From Caldifarciminota bacterium RBG_13_43_14 (GTDB lineage: Bacteria > Hydrothermota > Tepidihabitantia > SM23-42): 9,141 nucleotides of DNA. The stretch lies in NCBI GenBank assembly GCA_001771735.1, contig MEUM01000167.1, forward strand, positions 8,257 to 17,397, written 5' to 3'. The position numbers and the translations under genes are program-made. The notes under the pieces are model-generated. The model was not told where the DNA came from. It was given only the letters and a program-made list of their open reading frames with translations, and did not search any database. Position 1 is the first letter of the stretch; the number at the start of each line of letters is the position of its first letter. Positions 1-6,730 of this stretch are shown here, piece by piece.

Positions 1-1
1 A

Positions 2-1015
2 CAAAAAACTGCGGCGTTTCTAAAAAACGAAATAAAGGCGGAACTATTTATCCTGCCCGAACTTGAATTCTATACGTTTGAATCATGTGACTTTGCCGAA
101 GGCAGCAATTTCAGTTATTATCAACTCGATACTAAATCAAACGATGAATCTAGGTCAGTATATCCGGTTCGGCATAAGGGCGGTTATCATCTAGCACCAC
201 CCCATGATCGCTACTTTAATTTCCGGAATACCATGGTCTCCACGCTCGCTGATTGTGGGATAAGAGCGAAATACCATCATCATGAAGTCGGCGCAAAAGG
301 ACAAATGGAGATCGAATTGCTATTCGAACCATTGGTTAAATGCGCCGACAATATTTTTCTAGGCAAGTATTTAATTAAATGTGTTGCCAGACAGCTCGGA
401 AAATATGTGACCTTTATGCCGAAACCGCTTTATGAGCAACCCGGCAGCGGATTACACCTTCATCAATATCTCGGATCAAGCAAGACCTCAATGTTCTTTG
501 ATCCCCGACAGGAAAACCATTTAAGTAAGATATGTCTGCACTACGTCGCCGGTATACTGCATCATTCAAGAGCGTTATGCGCCTTTACCAATCCGAGCAC
601 AAATTCTTACGAACGGCTGATACCGGGTTTTGAAGCCCCGACCTACACCGATTTTGCTATTGGCAGCCGTACCACTGCAATACGACTGCCTGCCTATCTT
701 AAAAATCAACGGATGATGGATATTGAATATCGTATACCGGATGCAACTGCAAATCCGTATCTTTCATGCGCTGCGATCGCTCTTGCCGGTCTTGACGGTA
801 TAAAAAATAAATCAAAAGTAAATCGCAAGGAAAAATTGCCAAACAACGTTTACGAAGCAATGCACGCACTTAAGGGTGATTATAAATTCCTTTTAAGAGG
901 CGATGTCTTCAGCATGAATCTTATTGAGAGCTGGATCGAAGTAAAAACCAAAGAATTTGAAGAGGTTCATCGTCGACCTCATCCTTATGAATTTATACTT
1001 TATTTCGGCGTATAA
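2..1015 (+). CDS. Glutamine synthetase family protein (type I fold), 5'-truncated by window edge
   Basis: The frame is open from base 2, so the gene begins before the window; 337 residues are visible of a family that usually has about 440-470. The family joins ammonia (or an amine) to glutamate using ATP. Family motifs in order, in visible numbering, are: PELEF (E20, E22, metal ligands); HHHEV...GQMEIE (E95, E103); PGSGLHLH (H152); NPSTNSYERLIPGFEAP (R205, E211); SRTTAIRLP (R223, R228); and IEYRIPDATANPYL (E242, R244). The C-terminal PHPYEFILYFGV matches the ending of bacterial GSI. The region after AGLDGIKNK is short and lacks the NLYDLPPEE-type segment carrying the adenylylated tyrosine. 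The arginine that normally precedes IExR appears to be D240. The ATG at 233 is internal. True glutamine synthetase is likely, but a gamma-glutamyl-amine ligase relative cannot be excluded without the N-terminus. Confidence 0.9.
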   Translation, partial: QKTAAFLKNEIKAELFILPELEFYTFESCDFAEGSNFSYYQLDTKSNDESRSVYPVRHKGGYHLAPPHDRYFNFRNTMVSTLADCGIRAKYHHHEVGAKGQMEIELLFEPLVKCADNIFLGKYLIKCVARQLGKYVTFMPKPLYEQPGSGLHLHQYLGSSKTSMFFDPRQENHLSKICLHYVAGILHHSRALCAFTNPSTNSYERLIPGFEAPTYTDFAIGSRTTAIRLPAYLKNQRMMDIEYRIPDATANPYLSCAAIALAGLDGIKNKSKVNRKEKLPNNVYEAMHALKGDYKFLLRGDVFSMNLIESWIEVKTKEFEEVHRRPHPYEFILYFGV

Positions 1016-1016
1016 T
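1011..1016 (+). promoter_or_regulatory. Possible -10 box for the Gfo/Idh/MocA gene
   Basis: A perfect TATAAT includes the TAA stop codon of the glutamine synthetase gene and ends 13 nt before the ATG at 1030. The predicted start of transcription would fall near 1023, giving a leader of about 7 nt. No good -35 box is seen at 16-19 nt spacing, so this is weak on its own. It resembles the stronger arrangement at 3590-3618. Confidence 0.35.
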
Positions 1017-1029
1017 TCTCAATGATAAA

Positions 1030-2046
1030 ATGCAGCCTAAACCAAAAATAGCCATTGTCGGCTGTGGTGCCCACGCGCAGATAGCTCATATACCGATCTT
1101 CAAAAAAAATAAAGATTGTGAGCTTGTTGCCTTGTGCGACCCCGATGTCCGAAAAATCGATCAATTGGGCAGCAAATATACAATACCCAAGAAGTATCAA
1201 GATTTTGAAGCAGTGCTCGAAGATGAATCGATCGATAGCCTGGTAATTTCTACACCTAATTATCTCCATGCGCCAATGGCGATCAGTGCTATGAAGTATG
1301 GGAAAAATATTTTATGTGAATTTCCGATGGCAACGAACCTGAATGATGCAAAAGAAATGGCTCAATGCGCCAAAAAAACAAAACGGAAACTCTGTCTTAC
1401 GATGAATAATCGGTTTCGTCCTGACGTACAAACCCTAAATGATTTTATCAGCACCGGTGAGCTCGGTGATATATATTATCTAAAAACGGGTTGGCTAATC
1501 GGCAGCCGCGAATGGATACTCAGTCCGTGGCGAATGGACTGGCTGAAAAGCGGTGGTGGAGCCTTTTTATGTCTGGCGACCACGATCCTTGATATTGCCT
1601 TTCTCTTCCTCAAGAATAAAACACCCACGACCATCTTTGGCTCTATGCATAAAAAAGAATCTGAAACCGATGTTGAGGATACCGCGATGTGTATTGTGAA
1701 TTTCAGTGACGAAACCCTGCTGACCGTAGAAGTCGGCTGGTCTTTGATCTTCGAAAAGGATTTTCTTTACTGTAACGTGTTTGGAAAACGCGGCGCTGCC
1801 CTGCTTAATCCGCTCAAGATACAAAAAGAGCTTCACAATGAACTGTTCAATGTTACACCATCGATCGCCCCCCGTAATATTTATAAAACAATATATGAAC
1901 AACAATGTAACGCCTTCCTCGATTATATTCAGAAAGGAAAAATGCCACCGGTGACAATCGAAGAAGGATTGCTGATCGCCTCGATAACCGATGCATTTTA
2001 TGAATCCGCAAAAAGCCATCAATTAGTGCCCATTCCGGCTTTTTAA
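1030..2046 (+). CDS. Gfo/Idh/MocA-fold protein with altered catalytic residues
   Basis: The N-terminal Rossmann domain (about 5-125) has the dinucleotide-binding GCGAHA (G11, G13, A16), an acidic end of beta-2 (CDPD) and STPNYLH (74-80). The C-terminal alpha/beta domain (about 130-338) is of normal family length. Typical members oxidise or reduce sugars and cyclitols with NAD(P). Here the usual EKP motif reads E97-F98-P99, so the catalytic lysine is missing. In the second catalytic segment, normally GGGxLxDxGxH, the sequence is GGGAFLCLATT, which places C181 where Asp and T185 where His are expected. Dinucleotide binding looks intact but standard dehydrogenase chemistry does not. No Shine-Dalgarno is visible; an out-of-frame ATG lies 8 nt upstream. 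It sits 14 nt after the glutamine synthetase gene and 20 nt before lnt. The substrate is unknown. Confidence 0.88.
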   Translation: MQPKPKIAIVGCGAHAQIAHIPIFKKNKDCELVALCDPDVRKIDQLGSKYTIPKKYQDFEAVLEDESIDSLVISTPNYLHAPMAISAMKYGKNILCEFPMATNLNDAKEMAQCAKKTKRKLCLTMNNRFRPDVQTLNDFISTGELGDIYYLKTGWLIGSREWILSPWRMDWLKSGGGAFLCLATTILDIAFLFLKNKTPTTIFGSMHKKESETDVEDTAMCIVNFSDETLLTVEVGWSLIFEKDFLYCNVFGKRGAALLNPLKIQKELHNELFNVTPSIAPRNIYKTIYEQQCNAFLDYIQKGKMPPVTIEEGLLIASITDAFYESAKSHQLVPIPAF

Positions 2047-2066
2047 CCGCCTGGTCGCATCTGACG

Positions 2067-3593
2067 ATGGAACAAGAAATCAACAAAAAAAATCTGATAT
2101 TTATAATATTAGCTGCAATTATGAGCGCCTTGGCATTCCACCCAATCGGGCTGCATTTTCTGGCTTGGTTTAGTGTAGTTCCATTCATGTTCGCGATTGA
2201 AAATCTGAAACCTTCGGCCGCATTTAAAAGCGGCATAATATTTGGTTTTTTCTTCGCTCTATTCTCAGTATTCTGGATAGTGTTTGTTGAAACACCTTCC
2301 GGAATAAAAATATTGATGGTGTTCGGTCTTTTGCTCATGTTCTTATATTTTGGGATCTATTATGGAATAGCTACGCTTTTTGCCCGCCACACAGGATGGT
2401 ACTCGCTGCCATTCATACTATCAGGCATGGAATTCATCAGAGGTATCGGCGAAATTGGGTTTCCATGGTTATCATTCGGCTATTCTCAAGCCCGCTATCC
2501 CCTTATTATCCAACAAGCTTCAATTTACGGAATATATGGACTATCAGCCTGGTTGTTCCTCGTGAACGTGCTGCTGTATAAAGTATTGAAATGCCGAAAA
2601 ATCAAAGAATTGATAATCCTTATGATCATAATATTGTTGCCGATCAGCTATGGCATATTTAAGCTCCGAGACAGTTCATCATCTCCATATCTCGGTATCG
2701 GTGTGATCCAACCAAACATCGATCCGAATTTGAAATTTACCAGAGGCATGCGCGAAGAAACCTTTCGGCGTTTGATCGAATTCTCCTCGCAATGCGCCAA
2801 GCAATACTATCGAGACAACAATCGCCGGCTTGATCTCATCGTTTGGCCGGAAACAGCGATACCGGTCAATCTTAAAACACCCGGGCGTTATCAAGACCGG
2901 GTGATCGAATTAGTTGAGCAAATACAAGTTCCAGTGCTCAGCGGATCACCGCTCATCGAAAAACAGGAAAGAGCCATATACAATGGTGCGATTCTAATAA
3001 TCCCCGGACCGGGATTGGTACAGGAATATCGCAAATTACACCTGGTTCCATTTGGTGAACATATACCATATGAACAGCGTTTCCCATTTTTGCGCAATAT
3101 CGATGTCAGTGGCGGGCATTATTCTCCGGGTACTGAATACACGATTTTTCAATTGGATAGATACAGTTTTTCCTGCCTTATATGCTTTGAATCGATATTC
3201 CCCGAAATATCGAGGGCATATGTAAGAAAAGGCGCGGATTTCCTTGTGAATATCACAAATGATGGTTGGTTCGGTAAAATATCAGGTTCTCAGCAGCATA
3301 ATGATATGGCAATATTACGGACCGTTGAAAACAATGTCTCTCTGGCGCGAAGCGCCAATACAGGAATATCCATGCTGGTCGATAATAAAGGACGCATACT
3401 CACTGAGAGCGGGGTTTTTGAAGAAGCTTATTTATCAAAGGATATACCGATCGCTAACGGTTCAACAATGTATAATCGTGTCGGTGATATTATTCCGTTA
3501 CTCTCGGTGCTTTTGATACCTATAATCTGTTTGTTCAAAAGAATGCGGTATAGAAATTTTTGGAAAACCAAGAATATTGGAAGACGACATTGA
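2067..3593 (+). CDS. lnt: Apolipoprotein N-acyltransferase
   Basis: Lnt transfers an acyl chain from a phospholipid to the N-terminal cysteine of diacylated lipoproteins at the periplasmic face of the inner membrane, the last step of lipoprotein maturation. The 508 residues match the family length. Several hydrophobic segments fill residues 10-200 and a final one lies at about 475-490, flanking a nitrilase-like domain (about 208-465). The Glu-Lys-Cys triad is present: E262 in WPETAIP, K323 in YRKLHLVPFGEHIPYE, and C373 in CFESIFPE. The conserved NITNDGWFG follows at 395-403. The protein ends in a basic cytoplasmic tail. It points to a cell with lipoproteins of diderm type. The start is 20 nt after the previous gene without a clear ribosome site, so co-transcription is likely. 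Its TGA stop lies inside the -35 box of the next gene's promoter. Confidence 0.96.
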   Translation: MEQEINKKNLIFIILAAIMSALAFHPIGLHFLAWFSVVPFMFAIENLKPSAAFKSGIIFGFFFALFSVFWIVFVETPSGIKILMVFGLLLMFLYFGIYYGIATLFARHTGWYSLPFILSGMEFIRGIGEIGFPWLSFGYSQARYPLIIQQASIYGIYGLSAWLFLVNVLLYKVLKCRKIKELIILMIIILLPISYGIFKLRDSSSSPYLGIGVIQPNIDPNLKFTRGMREETFRRLIEFSSQCAKQYYRDNNRRLDLIVWPETAIPVNLKTPGRYQDRVIELVEQIQVPVLSGSPLIEKQERAIYNGAILIIPGPGLVQEYRKLHLVPFGEHIPYEQRFPFLRNIDVSGGHYSPGTEYTIFQLDRYSFSCLICFESIFPEISRAYVRKGADFLVNITNDGWFGKISGSQQHNDMAILRTVENNVSLARSANTGISMLVDNKGRILTESGVFEEAYLSKDIPIANGSTMYNRVGDIIPLLSVLLIPIICLFKRMRYRNFWKTKNIGRRH

Positions 3594-3618
3594 CAAACAG
3601 CAGTTTCAAATATATAAT
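3590..3618 (+). promoter_or_regulatory. Consensus sigma-70-type promoter of the GAF-GGDEF gene
   Basis: TTGACA at 3590-3595, a 17-nt spacer and TATAAT at 3613-3618 match the housekeeping consensus at all 12 positions with ideal spacing. The -35 box contains the TGA stop of lnt. Transcription should start near 3625, only about 8 nt before the ATG at 3633, leaving no room for a normal Shine-Dalgarno site. The signalling gene therefore probably has its own transcript. Confidence 0.85.
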
Positions 3619-3632
3619 CCCGTCGATAGAAA

Positions 3633-5615
3633 ATGACTGATAATACACTGTACCAAAATCTGACTTCAATCACCCAATCATTATTGGAGAAAAAAAGTCT
3701 CAACAATGTATTCGATGCTATCACTAAAACCGCATGTTCGTTTTTTAATGCGTCCGCTTCTTCGATCATGCTTTTTGACAAAGAACGCGAATATCTCACG
3801 ATTACCCGTTCGTACAATCTGTCGGAGCAGTATCTAAGGGTGGTCAAGGTCGGAAAAGATCAGGAAATCGCTGGTAAAGTATGTCAAGAAAAAAAACCAC
3901 GATTTATCGGCGACGTTATTGGTCTTTTTGAAAAAGTCGATGATAAATTCACGGTCGATTGGGCACAGAAAGAAGGGTTGGTTTCATTGGTCTGTGCACC
4001 ACTGCTTTTAAAAGATGTTGCGATCGGATGTCTTAATATCTATTACCGCAATCCACAACATTCATTCCTCAACGAAAGCGGATTGGATTTTTTTACCCGA
4101 CTAGCGGCTTTGGCAATAGATTATTCACAATTAATTGAGCAGACTGAGGATAAAACAAGGATATTGACCGTGCTTGAAGAAGTAGGATTACTACTGACTT
4201 CCTCATTCGATTTCAATAAGATCATGGCTGTTTTTCTTCCGACCGCGGTCCTTATATCAAAAACCCATACCGGCGGATTGATCCTTCTTGATCCGGTAAC
4301 CGCAGCGGTGATCGATGCTTATGAATATCGCAAGGGTGATGATTTTCCAAAACGCCTCATGGAAAGCGAACGCTGGCATATGGATATTACTGCGGAAATT
4401 ATTAAGAGTAAAAAACCATGTTTCACCACATTGAAACCCAACGAAAAAGAGAATAATAAAGCAACGGCGGCTATTCCATTGATTGCTCGCGAGGAAATGA
4501 TCGGCGTATTATATGTTGATTCATACGATCAACATAAATTCGAAAAAACTGACATTGATTTTCTTTTGATACTTGGCAGCCAGGCCGCTACTGCATTGAA
4601 CAATACCCGTCTCTATCAAAAATTAGCCCGTGAGGCAAAAGAGATGGCACTTTTATACGAAGTCAGCCGGAGTTTCATCTCTACGCTCGATTTTGATCAA
4701 CTACTCAAGAACATTCTAGGACGTCTCCGTGATACCTGCGGCTATTTAAACCTTGCGATAATGTTAATCGATGAAGAAAAACAGGAACTTTACCCGCGCT
4801 CCTATATCAATTACCCTGATTCTATAAAAACCCTACGCCTGAAGATCGGCGTAGATGGCATATGCGGTCATGTTGCCCAGACCAAAAAAATGTATTATGC
4901 CCCGGATCTAAGCCGGGATCCGAATTATTATATGGGTGTGGAAGCGGCAAAAAGTGAACTTTGTTTTCCATTGATGATCGGCGAACGTTTAATCGGTGTT
5001 CTGGATGTCGAAAGTCCAAATATTGATGGTTTTGATCAAGAAGACATAACCCTTTTATCCGGTTTAAGCGCGCAGATAGCACTTGCGCTTTACAATGCAC
5101 AATTATACGAAAATGCCCGAATGTTATCGATGACCGATCCCCTTACTGGAATGCCAAATCGTAGAAGCTTTGATATATTCATGGATAGTGAACTCAGAAG
5201 GTCAGTACGATACCGACGATTATTTTCAATAATGATGATCGATTTCGATGATTTCAAGAAATATAATGACGCGTTGGGACATCTGGCCGGCGATAAGATC
5301 CTTCAGGAATTCAGCCAAATTATGAAAGAAGCCATTAGGGATGTCGACTTTCTAGGACGTTATGGCGGCGATGAATTCATCGCTATATTGCCCGAAACTG
5401 ACCGTACGTTTGCCCTTGAGGTTGCAGAGCGGATGCGAAAACGTATTGATCAACAGGCAACCGAACCAAAAATCACTTTGAGTGTCGGTATCGCTTCATT
5501 CCCGGACGATGGAAATAACAAAATTACTCTTGTTGAATTGGCTGACCGGGCCTGTTACGAGGCAAAACAGCTGGGTGGAAACTGCATAAATTTCGCCAGT
5601 AAATACGTTCAATAG
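3633..5615 (+). CDS. Triple-GAF diguanylate cyclase
   Basis: This 660-residue protein has no signal peptide or membrane segment, so it should be cytoplasmic. Three GAF sensor domains lie at about 10-165, 175-325 and 335-490. Each has the typical ending (IGCLNIYY, IGVLYVDSY, IGVLDVES) and helical linkers join them. A GGDEF domain follows (about 498-657): TDPLTGMPNRR (501-511), the metal aspartate in MIDFDDFKKYND, NDALGHLAGD (545-554) and intact GGDEF (578-582). D554 in the GHxxGD segment is the residue that is serine in cGAMP-making Hypr enzymes, so c-di-GMP is the expected product. An RxxD I-site (R569, D572) sits five residues before GGDEF, implying product inhibition. GAF ligands are unknown. 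The start is firm: an in-frame TAG lies two codons upstream and a consensus promoter ends 14 nt before the ATG. Confidence 0.93.
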   Translation: MTDNTLYQNLTSITQSLLEKKSLNNVFDAITKTACSFFNASASSIMLFDKEREYLTITRSYNLSEQYLRVVKVGKDQEIAGKVCQEKKPRFIGDVIGLFEKVDDKFTVDWAQKEGLVSLVCAPLLLKDVAIGCLNIYYRNPQHSFLNESGLDFFTRLAALAIDYSQLIEQTEDKTRILTVLEEVGLLLTSSFDFNKIMAVFLPTAVLISKTHTGGLILLDPVTAAVIDAYEYRKGDDFPKRLMESERWHMDITAEIIKSKKPCFTTLKPNEKENNKATAAIPLIAREEMIGVLYVDSYDQHKFEKTDIDFLLILGSQAATALNNTRLYQKLAREAKEMALLYEVSRSFISTLDFDQLLKNILGRLRDTCGYLNLAIMLIDEEKQELYPRSYINYPDSIKTLRLKIGVDGICGHVAQTKKMYYAPDLSRDPNYYMGVEAAKSELCFPLMIGERLIGVLDVESPNIDGFDQEDITLLSGLSAQIALALYNAQLYENARMLSMTDPLTGMPNRRSFDIFMDSELRRSVRYRRLFSIMMIDFDDFKKYNDALGHLAGDKILQEFSQIMKEAIRDVDFLGRYGGDEFIAILPETDRTFALEVAERMRKRIDQQATEPKITLSVGIASFPDDGNNKITLVELADRACYEAKQLGGNCINFASKYVQ

Positions 5616-6730
5616 TATCGCGGATCGAACTGGCGGCTGGCGAATTCAATCTCTTCAACTGTATTATAAAAATGCGGCGAAAAACGCAGATTACCACTGC
5701 GCAATGAGATCATTACTTTGCTTTCGATCAAACGTTGGAACACTCGATTGGATTCAGGATGTTGAATTGTTAAAATGCCTGATTGGGGACCACTTTCAGG
5801 TGTGATAATAGTGCATCCCCGTTTCTTCAACTCTTCCCTCAATCTATTTTTGAGCACGATGATCTCGTTATGAACATGCTGTATTCCCAGTTCAAGAATG
5901 ATCTGTATATTTTCGACCAGGGCAAGTATGCCCATCACGTTACGGGTTCCGATCTCGAATTTACGCGCGTCTTCATACATCAGCGGTCTTTTGCTGCAAT
6001 CATAGAAATCGCGCCAATCAGCGCCCAGCCATCCAGTATGTATTTTTTTAAGATCTTGCCAGAGCCCCTTATTTACATAGACAAATCCGATCCCGCTTGG
6101 GCCCAATAGCCATTTAGCAGCTCCGCAGGCTAAAATATCAACATTCCCCCGGCTCAGATCGCATTCAACCGCGCCGATCGCCTGGATACCGTCAACGACC
6201 AAATAAATATCTCGCTCGTGCAAAAATTTACCGAGCTCATCTATATCGATCATGGATCCACTAAGATATTGAACATAATCAACAACGACGACACGAACGT
6301 GATCGTCAAGATATCGTGAAACAACATCGACACCTGATCTTCCGGCAAAACTCACATAAATCTTATCCAGATGCGGGAAATTATTATCAACCACATAGCG
6401 CACCGCAGGAAATACTTCATCCATAACTATTATTTTATCGCCGCCTTTTAATGGTAAATTGCTCAAACCAATGAAAATACCTTCGGATGTATTGGCGGTA
6501 AATGCGATCTCATTGCATTGAGCACCGAGCAGTCTGGCTACGATCAGACGAGCATTATGTATGCGCCGCCAGTAGTCATCAAGATCAAACTCAGCCTGTT
6601 GTTGATATATACATAGGCAATCATCGATCACCTTACGTGCCCGGGACGAAAGGGGTCCAGTGCCCGCATGGTTCAAATAGGTAAATTTTTGAGTAATCGG
6701 GAATTGTTGTCTTAATTCTTTTTTATTCAT
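5609..6730 (-). CDS. Class V aminotransferase / cysteine desulfurase-fold PLP enzyme
   Basis: This 373-residue protein has the fold type I PLP features of class V. YLNHAGTGPLS (18-28) is the N-terminal substrate-side motif. D180 and Q183 in VVDGIQAIGA contact the cofactor ring. K206 in CGAAKWLLGPSGIGFVYV is the Schiff-base lysine. RSGNLRFSPHFYNT (344-357) is the C-terminal motif and includes an arginine suited to a carboxylate. It is closer to the isopenicillin N epimerase/selenocysteine lyase-like branch than to IscS/SufS. The mobile loop with the catalytic cysteine of desulfurases is not evident, so sulfur transfer is not supported. The reaction and substrate cannot be named. Its ATG overlaps the helicase stop by one base (TAATG), indicating translational coupling. 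Its 3' end overlaps the convergent diguanylate cyclase gene by 7 nt. Confidence 0.88.
   Translation of the reverse strand: MNKKELRQQFPITQKFTYLNHAGTGPLSSRARKVIDDCLCIYQQQAEFDLDDYWRRIHNARLIVARLLGAQCNEIAFTANTSEGIFIGLSNLPLKGGDKIIVMDEVFPAVRYVVDNNFPHLDKIYVSFAGRSGVDVVSRYLDDHVRVVVVDYVQYLSGSMIDIDELGKFLHERDIYLVVDGIQAIGAVECDLSRGNVDILACGAAKWLLGPSGIGFVYVNKGLWQDLKKIHTGWLGADWRDFYDCSKRPLMYEDARKFEIGTRNVMGILALVENIQIILELGIQHVHNEIIVLKNRLREELKKRGCTIITPESGPQSGILTIQHPESNRVFQRLIESKVMISLRSGNLRFSPHFYNTVEEIEFASRQFDPRYY

Noticed and set aside
233..1015. ATG at 233 as the true start of the glutamine synthetase gene
   Set aside because: The same frame is open to the window edge and encodes the conserved PELEF metal-binding motif upstream of this ATG.
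1567..2022. Minus-strand 151-codon ORF inside the oxidoreductase gene
   Set aside because: It is antisense to a family-matching coding sequence with no domain signal and no promoter; a shadow frame.
2010..2044. AAAAAGCC...GGCTTTTT inverted repeat at the end of the Gfo/Idh/MocA gene as a terminator
   Set aside because: The 8-bp stem has only three G-C pairs and a 19-nt loop, and lies within coding sequence with lnt starting 23 nt later; probably coincidental.
1853..2338. Minus-strand 161-codon ORF across the oxidoreductase-lnt junction
   Set aside because: It lies antisense to two well-supported genes, has no recognisable domain and a biased composition expected of a shadow frame.
5609..6730. 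Cysteine desulfurase (IscS/SufS) assignment
   Set aside because: The PLP lysine motif fits class V, but no catalytic cysteine loop is apparent before the C-terminal RSGNLRFSPHFYNT motif.
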